A stretch of DNA of 8,305 bases from a bacterium (GCA_035530055.1 DATKVN010000012.1:1-8305), one strand, 5' to 3'. Positions 1-6,585 are shown, counted from the stretch's first letter. Numbers and translations: made by a program. Notes: generated by a model not told the origin, from the letters alone.

Positions 1-990
1 CCAGGTTTAAATCCGGCAATTCGTGGATGTGTGTTGCGGGCAATGGATTTCGGCTGGGAAGTAGTGGGAATTAATGAGGGCTGGAAGGGATTGATTGAGG
101 GTTTGACTGAGTCCTTGGAAATTTCCCAAGTGGAAGATTTAATGAATAAAGGAGGGACAATACTGGGCACTTCCCGGACCAGTCCCTATAAGGTAGAGAA
201 GGGCGTGGAAAGATGTTTGCAGAATATAAGAAAACTTAGGATTGAGGCAATAGTTGCTATGGGTGGCGAAGATACTTTAGGAATAGCCAATAAACTATAT
301 AAGGAACACAAGATGAAAGTTGTTGGTGTCCCAAAAACTATGGACAATGACCTTTCATCCACAGATTACACTTTTGGTTTCGATACCTCGGTTACTCTGG
401 CGATGAATGCTTTGGAAGTTTTAAAAGATACTGGAAAATCACATAGAAGGATTATGGTTTTAGAGGTAATGGGCAGGCACGCTGGCTGGGTGGCGCTGTT
501 TACAGCCATTGGCGGTGGTGCAGACTGGGTTCTGCTTCCTGAGGAAAAAGCGGATATAGATTCGATGTGCAAACATTTGAAAAGAGTTTATGAAAGGAAA
601 AAGATAGCCACAGTAGTAGTTTCTGAAGGTATCGAAGTTCCCGTAGAGAAAATAAGTAAAGAAAAACTGGATCAGTTTGGCCATATGCTTTTGAAAGAGA
701 GAGGGGTGGGAGAAGGTATTGCTAGAGTTATAAGGGATAGACTGGGAGTTGATACCAGGGTAAGCGTTATCGGTCATATGCAGAGGGGAGGAGCTCCCAC
801 TCTATTCGACCGAATGCTGGGAGTGAGGGCTGGTGTAAAAGCAGTGGAACTGATTAAAGAAGGAAAGTTTGGTCAGATGGTCTCCTTACGGGGAACAGAG
901 ATGGTGGGGGTTAGTTTAGAAGAAGCTGTGGGTAAGTTAAAGACTGTTTCCCCTGAGTGGATCGACTTCGCCCATACCCTTTTTAAATAG
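1..990 (+). CDS. 6-phosphofructokinase, probably pyrophosphate-dependent (5' end missing)
   Basis: Phosphorylates fructose 6-phosphate to fructose 1,6-bisphosphate in the cytoplasm. The open frame runs from base 1 and starts inside the family's N-terminal PGLNPAIRG motif, so only about a dozen N-terminal residues are missing; 329 residues are present. Counting from the first visible residue, the phosphoryl-donor motif GGED is at 88-91, PKTMDND at 111-117 (catalytic Asp 115), MGRH at 157-160, VSEG at 207-210 and the substrate-binding block GHMQRGG at 258-264. In this family an Asp in the fourth position of the GGxD motif plus a Lys in PKTxDND marks pyrophosphate users, while ATP enzymes usually have GGDG and PGTxDND. 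Asp 91 and Lys 112 therefore point to a reversible PPi-dependent enzyme; this is inferred, not proven. The stop is TAG at 988-990. The GTG at 31 is internal and not the true start. Confidence 0.93.
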   Translation, partial: PGLNPAIRGCVLRAMDFGWEVVGINEGWKGLIEGLTESLEISQVEDLMNKGGTILGTSRTSPYKVEKGVERCLQNIRKLRIEAIVAMGGEDTLGIANKLYKEHKMKVVGVPKTMDNDLSSTDYTFGFDTSVTLAMNALEVLKDTGKSHRRIMVLEVMGRHAGWVALFTAIGGGADWVLLPEEKADIDSMCKHLKRVYERKKIATVVVSEGIEVPVEKISKEKLDQFGHMLLKERGVGEGIARVIRDRLGVDTRVSVIGHMQRGGAPTLFDRMLGVRAGVKAVELIKEGKFGQMVSLRGTEMVGVSLEEAVGKLKTVSPEWIDFAHTLFK

Positions 991-995
991 AAATA

Positions 996-1120
996 TTAAA
1001 AGATAATTTGTTCATCGTTAAGGAATTTCTTAACGTAGAGAGATTTGGAGTCCTCCCGAAAGGGAGGTAGGTAGTTATCCTTGCTTTCGCAAGGACTCCA
1101 TATAACAGACTATCTTTTAA
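996..1120. repeat. nested inverted-repeat element (MITE-like element or structured RNA)
   Basis: This 125-bp block fills most of the gap between the phosphofructokinase gene and pheT. Its ends are the perfect 10-bp inverted repeat TTAAAAGATA (996-1005) / TATCTTTTAA (1111-1120). Pairing continues to 1012/1104 with one mismatch and one G-T pair, giving a 17-position stem. Inside are a 7-bp hairpin CGTTAAG / CTTAACG (1016-1022 / 1029-1035) and a three-way junction. The junction is closed by TGGAGT / ACTCCA (1046-1051 / 1095-1100) and carries two 6-bp hairpins with 4-nt loops: CCTCCC-GAAA-GGGAGG (1052-1067) and CCTTGC-TTTC-GCAAGG (1079-1094). The structure is read directly from the sequence; the nature of the element is unknown. 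It could be a small non-autonomous mobile element, since both ends carry TTAA, or a folded leader acting on pheT. No T-run follows it, so it does not look like a standard terminator. Confidence 0.75.
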
Positions 1121-1163
1121 GAAGCGACTACGGTGATTAAATCGTTTACAGGAATAAGGAAAA

Positions 1164-3599
1164 ATGAGAATTTCTTATAATTGGTTAAAGGAGTATGTAG
1201 ATTTTTCCCTGTCTCCTCCAGAACTGGCTAAATGTCTCACCATGGCAGGTCTGGAAGTGAGCAATATTCTCTATTTGGGGTCAGAGGTGGAGAACGTGGT
1301 GGTTGGTGAAATTCTTTTCCTGAAGCCTCTTCCCCAGGCAGATAAATTAAGCCTCTGCCAGGTTTCCGATGGGAAGCAGATTTTTTCTATAGTTTGTGGA
1401 GCAAGGAACATAAAGGTTAAGAATTTAGTTCCTCTTGCCAGGGTGGGAGCTAAACTTCCTGGTGGGAGAAGAATAAGTAAGGCGAAAATAAAAGGGCAGA
1501 CTTCTTACGGAATGCTCTGTTCTGAGAAAGAATTGGGGGTTGGAGAAGATGCCAGTGGCATTCATATTCTTCCCCCTGGTTGTAAACTGGGTGAGGATAT
1601 TAAGAAGACGTTAACGTTGGAAGAAATAGTGCTGGAGGTAGAACTGACTACCAATCGCTCCGATTGTGCCAGTATATTTGGGATAGCTCGTGAGGTTTCC
1701 GCTATTTTGGGTGGGAATTTAAAGCCACCCAGGATTGAATTGAAGGAAAACGGAACTTCTGTTTCTGACTTAGCGAAAGTGGAGATTCTCGCTCCCCAGG
1801 CATGCAGGCGTTATACCGCCAGAATTATTCGCGACCTGAAAGTGGGTTCTTCTCCTTCCTGGTTAGTCAGGAAATTGGAGACAGTAGGGCTTAGAGCGAT
1901 TAATAATGTGGTGGATGTTACCAATTATGTGCTAATTGAACTTGGCCATCCTCTTCACGCCTTCGATTATGATAAATTGGCTGAGCATAAAATTCTTGTG
2001 CGTTTTGCTACTCCTGGCGAGAAGCTATTGACTTTGGATAATGAACAGAGAAAATTGACGGAAAAGAATTTACTTATTGCTGATGCCGAGCGGCCGGTTG
2101 CTTTAGCAGGGATAATAGGAGGGACGGAGACGAGCGTTGACCAATCTACCAGAAATGTGCTTTTGGAAAGCGCTTATTTTGTTCCTCAAGTAGTAAGAAG
2201 TACAGTCCGGCAGTTGGGGATTGATACAGAATCGTCTTATCGTTTTGAACGTGGCGTTGATGTGGAAAATGTCCTTATCGCCTCCAATCGAGCTTGCCAG
2301 TTAATCCAGGAACTCGCCGGAGGAAAAGTTGCTTCTGGAGTAATCGATGTCTACCCTCAGCCTTTCTCTCCAGTAGAGATAGAGTTTTCCCCGGAAGAGA
2401 CCAACCATATCCTGGGTTCTAATATTTTCCCCAAAGAAATGAGTGAAATTTTGACCCGTCTGCGATTTAACATTTCCCAGAAAGAGGGGGAGAAGCACCT
2501 GTGGGTCAGAGTGCCTTCCTATCGAAACGACATCTCTCGCCCCATCGACCTGGTAGAAGAGATTGCCCGACTATATGGATATGATAAGATTCCCTCAGGA
2601 ATGCCGAAAATAGAGATCAGTGATTCGGTTGATGATAAAGTTTTGATGTTAGAGGACTTTGTAAAAGAGGTTTTAACCAGGTTAGGATTATGCGAAGTTG
2701 TCAGCCGTTCTCTGGTTAGTCCAGAATATTATAATGAACTGGACATTGCTATCCCCACAGGGCTTAAAGGAACTGTGGAGATTACCAATCCCTTATCTCG
2801 GGAACAGAGTCTTTTACGCACTTCCCTTCTCCCGTGTCTTCTATCGGTCCTGAAATGGAATCTAAACCACGGGGTCCCTGATATGAAAATATTCGAAATA
2901 GGTCGGGTCTTCTTTCCTGGAAAGGGCATACCAGAAGAGAAAAGGATTTTGGCAGGTGTCCTGGTTGGTACTCAGGAGGAGCGATACTGGGAAGACTCTT
3001 CAAAAGCTATCGATTTTTACTATGTTAAAGGGATTGTGGACTCCCTGTTAGGAGAACTGGGCATTTATCCTCAACGTCGTGGAGAATCTGGGATAGAGAA
3101 AAGCAGCCATTTTCTTCTGGAAGAGGGAATTTCCAATAAGATAATGGTAGACAATGAACATCTGGGAGATTTTGGCGAATTAGCTAATAAGGTCTTCCGC
3201 AAAATGGAATTCAGAGATAAGGCATACATTTTTGAGTTAGATTTTGACAAAATGTGTAGACTTATCGAGATTAAGAAAAAGTATAAGAGAATGTCGAGGT
3301 TTCCCTGGGTTTCCAGGGATATTGCTTTGGTAGCTCCCCAGGGCTTGACATTTGGAGAGATTTGTGTTAAAATTAAGAAGGTTGGAGGTGAGCTCGTTCA
3401 AGACGTAAAACTTTTCGATGTCTATTTTGGTAAACAGATTGAGCCGGGGAAGAGGGGCTTGGCCTGTAAAATTATTTATCAATCCATGGAAAAGACCTTG
3501 AGGGATGAACAGGTAAATAGTTTACATATGAGAATAGTGGAAGAGTTGGAAAGAGATTTAAAAGTAAAAGTGAGAAAACAAGACTCACTTGTGAAATAA
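1164..3599 (+). CDS. pheT: phenylalanine--tRNA ligase beta subunit
   Basis: Beta chain of the alpha2-beta2 enzyme that charges tRNA-Phe; it binds tRNA and holds the editing site for misacylated Tyr-tRNA-Phe, while catalysis lies in PheS. The 811 residues match the family's usual 780-810. Domains in order: N-terminal MRISYNWLKEYV block (1-38), EMAP-type OB-fold tRNA-binding domain (about 40-150), B3/4 editing domain (about 210-385, with NVVDVTNYV at 248-256, GHPLHAFDYD at 261-270 and SSYRFERGVD at 357-366), B5 domain (about 400-475, DLVEEIARLYGYDKIP at 462-477), catalytic-like core (about 485-690) and FDX-ACB anticodon-binding domain (about 708-805, RFPWVSRDIA at 712-721). The ATG start gives the conserved N-terminus. 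TAAGGA at 1155-1160 is close to it (3 nt), with a second AGGA at 1150-1153. There is no frameshift or truncation. pheS, normally adjacent, is not directly upstream. The 996-1120 element lies in its 5' region. Confidence 0.98.
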   Translation: MRISYNWLKEYVDFSLSPPELAKCLTMAGLEVSNILYLGSEVENVVVGEILFLKPLPQADKLSLCQVSDGKQIFSIVCGARNIKVKNLVPLARVGAKLPGGRRISKAKIKGQTSYGMLCSEKELGVGEDASGIHILPPGCKLGEDIKKTLTLEEIVLEVELTTNRSDCASIFGIAREVSAILGGNLKPPRIELKENGTSVSDLAKVEILAPQACRRYTARIIRDLKVGSSPSWLVRKLETVGLRAINNVVDVTNYVLIELGHPLHAFDYDKLAEHKILVRFATPGEKLLTLDNEQRKLTEKNLLIADAERPVALAGIIGGTETSVDQSTRNVLLESAYFVPQVVRSTVRQLGIDTESSYRFERGVDVENVLIASNRACQLIQELAGGKVASGVIDVYPQPFSPVEIEFSPEETNHILGSNIFPKEMSEILTRLRFNISQKEGEKHLWVRVPSYRNDISRPIDLVEEIARLYGYDKIPSGMPKIEISDSVDDKVLMLEDFVKEVLTRLGLCEVVSRSLVSPEYYNELDIAIPTGLKGTVEITNPLSREQSLLRTSLLPCLLSVLKWNLNHGVPDMKIFEIGRVFFPGKGIPEEKRILAGVLVGTQEERYWEDSSKAIDFYYVKGIVDSLLGELGIYPQRRGESGIEKSSHFLLEEGISNKIMVDNEHLGDFGELANKVFRKMEFRDKAYIFELDFDKMCRLIEIKKKYKRMSRFPWVSRDIALVAPQGLTFGEICVKIKKVGGELVQDVKLFDVYFGKQIEPGKRGLACKIIYQSMEKTLRDEQVNSLHMRIVEELERDLKVKVRKQDSLVK

Positions 3600-3605
3600 A
3601 GGAAA

Positions 3606-3854
3606 ATGAGAGAATACAATACTGTCAAGAAAAAGATAGAGGAGGTTGTTCTATTAATTAATTCGCTGAAACAGGAAAGGGTAAAGTTACTGGAGAGGAT
3701 TGAAAAGCAAAAAGAAGATATTAAATCTATGGAAGGAGAGAATAGAATAGCAAAGAAAATAGTCGCACAAGTCGAACACCTGGGAAAGGGAAAAAAAGAA
3801 GTTAGGGAAAGACTCCGGATTTTGCTTGATCGGTTAGATAAAATGAAAGTATAG
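3606..3854 (+). CDS. small coiled-coil protein, possibly ZapB-like
   Basis: An 82-residue, highly charged, Lys/Glu-rich protein that looks almost wholly alpha-helical. Heptad-like hydrophobic spacing runs through residues 5-45 and again at 60-80, with no membrane segment or signal peptide. It begins 6 nt after the pheT stop, and its ribosome-binding site (AAAGG) overlaps that stop, so translation is probably coupled to pheT. zapA follows after 24 nt. Small coiled-coil proteins of the ZapB/DUF904 type are often encoded next to zapA and act with ZapA at the Z-ring. Size, composition and position fit that role, but such sequences carry little family-specific signal. The gene itself is well supported by spacing and its ribosome-binding site; the function is a guess from context. 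Confidence 0.75.
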   Translation: MREYNTVKKKIEEVVLLINSLKQERVKLLERIEKQKEDIKSMEGENRIAKKIVAQVEHLGKGKKEVRERLRILLDRLDKMKV

Positions 3855-3878
3855 TCCTGGCATAGGGAAGAGGGTTCT

Positions 3879-4178
3879 ATGCTTGAAAAAGATGGCGATA
3901 AGATTCCAATAAGGATATATAACCGAGAATTTGTAATTGAAGGGGGTAATTGGGACCCCTTGTACATTTCGGCTTTAGCAAAATATGTTGATGAACAGAT
4001 GAACAGAATAGCTAACACATCAAACATTGTAGATACAAGCCGAGTAGCAGTTTTAGCTGCTTTAAATATTGCTGATGAATTGTTTAGATTGAGAGAGAGC
4101 AAGGATACCAGTGGCCAGGAAATATCAAAAAGATCTGAAGAGTTAATCAAGCTGCTCGATCAAGCATTAAAAAGATAG
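3879..4178 (+). CDS. zapA: cell division protein ZapA
   Basis: Z-ring associated protein that bundles and stabilises FtsZ filaments at midcell. The 99 residues match the family length. The N-terminal beta-hairpin region (IPIRIYNREFVIEGG, about residues 9-23) is followed by the family's helical signature: YISALAKYVDEQMNRIA (29-45), then DTSRVAVLAALNIADELFRL (52-71). A C-terminal coiled coil (about 75-99) mediates dimerisation. The start ATG has a good ribosome-binding site (GAAGAGGG, 3867-3874). The gene lies just after the pheT and coiled-coil genes and 35 nt before a 6S RNA. zapA next to the 6S gene is a recurring arrangement in bacteria, which strengthens both calls. No anomaly is seen. Confidence 0.94.
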   Translation: MLEKDGDKIPIRIYNREFVIEGGNWDPLYISALAKYVDEQMNRIANTSNIVDTSRVAVLAALNIADELFRLRESKDTSGQEISKRSEELIKLLDQALKR

Positions 4179-4213
4179 TTTCTATATTATTTAAAATATA
4201 GCAGGCTTTTATT

Positions 4214-4363
4214 GTCCCTGCGATGTTCGTGATGTGTTGACTATTTTAAGCCGACAAGTGTAGATTAGGGAATCCGGAGTTTCTGGTAATCGTGGTTATC
4301 AGAACAGGATACCCACTTTAAGTTGGTGCTTTAAAACAGTCAGACACACGGCAGAGCGGGGAC
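4214..4363 (+). ncRNA. ssrS: 6S RNA
   Basis: 6S RNA mimics an open promoter and sequesters housekeeping-sigma RNA polymerase, mainly in stationary phase. The ends pair as an 8-bp stem, GTCCCTGC (4214-4221) with GCGGGGAC (4356-4363). Next come the conserved-looking GATGTTCGT (4222-4230) and an interrupted helix pairing GTGTTGACTATTTTAAG (4234-4250) with CTTTAAAACAGTCAGACAC (4329-4347). A looser central region follows, then an apical arm closed by GGG / CCC (4268-4270 / 4312-4314), ATCC / GGAT and GTTTCTGGTAA / TTATCAGAAC around a short loop. Size (about 150 nt), rod shape with a central bubble, and position between zapA and fau all fit 6S RNA. Exact ends are estimated from the closing stem. 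The AT-rich stretch just upstream (4181-4200) has TATA-like hexamers but no convincing -35 box. Confidence 0.85.
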
Positions 4364-4370
4364 TTTTTTT
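4356..4370 (+). terminator. probable intrinsic terminator of 6S RNA
   Basis: The 3' strand of the 6S closing stem (GCGGGGAC) is followed directly by seven T residues (4364-4370). The GC-rich long-range helix plus T-run should end transcription at the 6S 3' end. A run of six A residues (4374-4379) and another T7 run (4393-4399) follow, so extra release or a second termination point is possible. The T-run is visible; activity is inferred. Confidence 0.6.
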
Positions 4371-4419
4371 AACAAAAAAGGGGCCAGAGTCATTTTTTTG
4401 CGGGGCTACTCTTGAATAC

Positions 4420-4495
4420 GCCCCGATAAATCGGGGCTAATCCACGCTCCGATAAATTGGGGCCAATCCCAATCCACGCCCCGATAAATTGGGGC
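4420..4495. repeat. three tandem CCCCGAT-type hairpin repeats
   Basis: Three copies of a roughly 26-nt unit, consensus ACGCCCCGATAAATTGGGGC plus CTAATCC-like trailing bases, lie directly upstream of rarA. The hairpin cores are at 4420-4437 (GCCCCGA-TAAA-TCGGGGC), 4446-4463 (GCTCCGA-TAAA-TTGGGGC) and 4478-4495 (GCCCCGA-TAAA-TTGGGGC). Each keeps a 7-bp stem and a TAAA loop. Differences between copies preserve pairing as G-T pairs, so the fold appears to be kept in this orientation. The middle unit is followed by an extra CCAATC-like duplication. A related perfect hairpin occurs at 6691-6713. The role is unknown; a REP-like element or transcript-processing and stability hairpins are possible. 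Confidence 0.8.
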
Positions 4496-4512
4496 TAATC
4501 CTGAATTCAAAA

Positions 4513-5889
4513 ATGGAACTTTTTGCCAAAGAGAAATCGGAAGCCATTAGAGATATGCCCTTAGCTTTGAGGATGTCCCCCAAGAGACTTTCCCAGTTTG
4601 TAGGGCAAGAGCACATTTTAGGCAAGGGTAAACTGCTCCGGCGAGCTATTGAGGCGGATAGAATTGTATCTCTCATCTTCTATGGTCCGCCAGGCTGTGG
4701 TAAATCGGCACTTGCCAGAATAATCGCTGAACGGACGAAAGCACACTTTGAGGAGTTAAATGCGGTGACTTCCGGGGTCGCTGATTTAAGAAAGATAATT
4801 GAGAGAGCCTGGCAAAAGAGAAAGTTTTCGGGTCAGAAGACAATTCTACTAATCGATGAGCTTCACCATTTTAACCGAAGCCAGCAAGATGGACTCCTGC
4901 CAGATGTAGAGAAGGGGATAGTTACCCTGATCGGCATTACTACCGAGAACCCTTATTTTTATATTAATTCCAGGTTACTCTCCCGTTCCCAGATTTTCGA
5001 ATTTAAACCTTTGAATAATGAAGAGCTAAAAGTTATTTTGAAAAGGGCAATTGAAGATAAAGAAAACGGCTTGGGCAAGAAGAGAATAAACATTGTTCCT
5101 GAGGCACTAAAGCATCTGATAAAAACTTCTAACGGTGATGCTAGAAGAGCATTGAATGCACTGGAGGTAGGAGTGATGACCACAAAACCAAGCCGCAATG
5201 GAGAAATTAACTTTACCCTATCAGTTGCTGAAGAATCAATCCAGAAAAAGGCTGTGGTCTATGATAAGAAAGGGAATGAACATTATGACACGATATCTGC
5301 TTTTATTAAGAGCATGAGAGGCTCTGACCCGGATGCAACTTTATACTGGTTGGCAAAGATGATATATGCTGGTGAAGACCCACGATTTATTGCCAGAAGG
5401 ATTGTGATCTGTGCCAGTGAAGATGTGGGCAATGCAGACCCACAAGCTCTGGTAGTAGCCAATGCGGCTCTGGAGGCCTGTGAATTTTTAGGAATGCCCG
5501 AAGCTAAGATACCCCTTGCCCAGGCGGCAATATATATTGCTTGTGCTCCCAAGTCTAATGCAGCCTATAAGGGAATAGATAAGGCTTTAGCCGATATAGA
5601 AGAGAAGAAGATTCTTAAGCCTCCAAAGTATTTAACTAAGGCTGGACAAAAAGATTATAAATATCCTCACAATTATGCAAAAGGATGGGTTGAGCAGGAC
5701 TATTTACCCGTGAAACGTAAGTACTATTTTCCCACAGAAGAAGGCTATGAGGCAAAGATTAAAAAGAGGATGGAAGAATTGGAGTCCCGGATTGCTAAGG
5801 ATTCTAAGTTTTCCCATAGGCAGAAACCAGACCATCCTATAGAAAAAGTGACTGGGAAAGGGAAAGGGGATAAAGATAGAACTTTTTAG
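4513..5889 (+). CDS. rarA: replication-associated recombination protein A (AAA+ ATPase, MgsA family)
   Basis: Clamp-loader-like AAA+ ATPase that acts at stalled replication forks and single-strand gaps, related to eukaryotic WRNIP1/Mgs1. From ATG 4513 it has 458 residues: N-terminal MELF...PLALRMSPKRL...FVGQEH block (1-34), Walker A GPPGCGKS (58-65), Walker B ILLIDELHHFN (111-121), sensor 1 region GITTENP (141-147), arginine-rich SRLLSR (153-158), sensor 2 GDARRALN (208-215), then the tetramerisation and C-terminal RarA domains (about 250-425, with GSDPDATLYWLAKM at 270-283). The Walker B region reads DELHHFN where many relatives have DEIHRFN. The last 28 or so residues are a basic, probably disordered tail. 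An in-frame TTG at 4489 would add eight residues but lies inside a hairpin repeat, so ATG 4513 is preferred because it gives the family's N-terminus. No clear ribosome-binding site precedes it. fau follows after 4 nt. Confidence 0.96.
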   Translation: MELFAKEKSEAIRDMPLALRMSPKRLSQFVGQEHILGKGKLLRRAIEADRIVSLIFYGPPGCGKSALARIIAERTKAHFEELNAVTSGVADLRKIIERAWQKRKFSGQKTILLIDELHHFNRSQQDGLLPDVEKGIVTLIGITTENPYFYINSRLLSRSQIFEFKPLNNEELKVILKRAIEDKENGLGKKRINIVPEALKHLIKTSNGDARRALNALEVGVMTTKPSRNGEINFTLSVAEESIQKKAVVYDKKGNEHYDTISAFIKSMRGSDPDATLYWLAKMIYAGEDPRFIARRIVICASEDVGNADPQALVVANAALEACEFLGMPEAKIPLAQAAIYIACAPKSNAAYKGIDKALADIEEKKILKPPKYLTKAGQKDYKYPHNYAKGWVEQDYLPVKRKYYFPTEEGYEAKIKKRMEELESRIAKDSKFSHRQKPDHPIEKVTGKGKGDKDRTF

Positions 5890-5893
5890 AAAA

Positions 5894-6499
5894 ATGGAGG
5901 AGAAAAAAAGAAAAATCAGGCAAGAATTCCTGAAGAAGAGAAATAACCTTTCCCGGGATGAAATAAAGTCTAAAAGCGAGAAAATCGAAAAGGAACTCTT
6001 TTCCTTACCTGAGTTCCAACGAGCAAAGACAGTTATGTTTTATGTATCTTTTCGTAGTGAAGTGGAAACAGAGAAAATGACAAGAAATGCGCTGAAATTG
6101 AAGAAAAAGATAGTAATACCTGTTGTGCATGGAGAAAAGATAGTGGTGTCCGAGATTAAAAATTTAAAAAAAGAACTCACCAAGGGAAGTTTTGGAATAA
6201 AAGAGCCGAAAAAAGAGTTCAGAAGGAGGGTGAATCAAAAAGAGATTGATCTTGTAGTTGTCCCTGGAGTAGTCTTTGATAAGAGTGGAGGTCGCCTGGG
6301 GTATGGGAGAGGATATTATGATCGATTTTTAAGAAGTAAATCGATAAGATCAAGGATGAGTCGCTACCGTCAATGTGCACTGATTGGACTTGCTTTCGAT
6401 TTGCAGATTGCCAGGAAAATTCCTCTCGTAAAAAGAGATATGAAGGTTGATAAAATAGTTACTGAAAGCGGGATAGTAGATTGTAAGAACCGGCCATAA
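5894..6499 (+). CDS. fau: 5-formyltetrahydrofolate cyclo-ligase
   Basis: Converts 5-formyltetrahydrofolate to 5,10-methenyltetrahydrofolate using ATP, returning inhibitory formyl-folate to the active one-carbon pool in the cytoplasm (YgfA/MTHFS family). The 201 residues are of normal length. The N-terminal phosphate-binding KRKIRQEFLKKR is at 5-16, the FYVSFRSEVET substrate-side block at 49-59, the signature VVPGVVFDKSGGRLGYGRGY at 122-141 (with YDRF following) and the closing strand block LIGLAFD at 163-169, ending in DKIVTE (186-191). It starts 4 nt after the rarA stop with only a weak purine-rich leader (AGAAAA), so translation is probably coupled to rarA. Its position after zapA and 6S RNA matches a known association of fau (ygfA) with the 6S gene, here with rarA between them. 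No defect is seen. Confidence 0.95.
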   Translation: MEEKKRKIRQEFLKKRNNLSRDEIKSKSEKIEKELFSLPEFQRAKTVMFYVSFRSEVETEKMTRNALKLKKKIVIPVVHGEKIVVSEIKNLKKELTKGSFGIKEPKKEFRRRVNQKEIDLVVVPGVVFDKSGGRLGYGRGYYDRFLRSKSIRSRMSRYRQCALIGLAFDLQIARKIPLVKRDMKVDKIVTESGIVDCKNRP

Positions 6500-6517
6500 G
6501 TAAATTCCAATAGTCGC

Positions 6518-6585
6518 ATTACCAAGTTCCTCGTATTTCCAGCAGGGATAACTTGAGTGTGGTAATTTTCCGTAGATTAAGGAAA
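6518..6585 (+). other. bulged hairpin pair after fau
   Basis: Just after the fau stop, ATTAC-CAAGTT (6518-6528) pairs with AACTTG (6550-6555) and GTAAT (6562-6566), leaving AGTGTG as a 6-nt bulge. A short TTTCC / GGAAA hairpin follows (6567-6571 / 6581-6585). The pairing is visible by eye. It may be a weak terminator for rarA-fau, because TTTT follows the first hairpin at 6566-6569, or part of the rny leader. A TTGAGT at 6553-6558 resembles a -35 box, but the spacing to any -10-like sequence is poor. Confidence 0.4.

Noticed and set aside
996-1163. T-box or Phe leader-peptide attenuator for pheT
   Set aside because: No T-box AGGGTGG-type motif, no Phe-rich short open frame and no terminator hairpin with T-run are visible.
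3479-4150. 223-residue minus-strand open frame opposite the end of pheT, the coiled-coil gene and zapA
   Set aside because: It is a Ser/Phe/Leu-rich shadow of purine-rich coding sequence; the + strand genes have family motifs and ribosome-binding sites.
4420-4497. Possible CRISPR array
   Set aside because: There are only three units, each itself a complete short hairpin, and spacing is 8-14 nt of similar sequence rather than unique spacers; no cas gene is nearby.
4489-4512. TTG start for rarA adding eight residues
   Set aside because: It lies inside the third hairpin repeat and has no ribosome-binding site; the ATG at 4513 gives the family's usual N-terminus.
6553-6580. Sigma-70 promoter for rny (TTGAGT with TAGATT or GATTAA)
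   Set aside because: The better -10 match leaves a 14-nt spacer, and the correctly spaced hexamer matches the consensus poorly.
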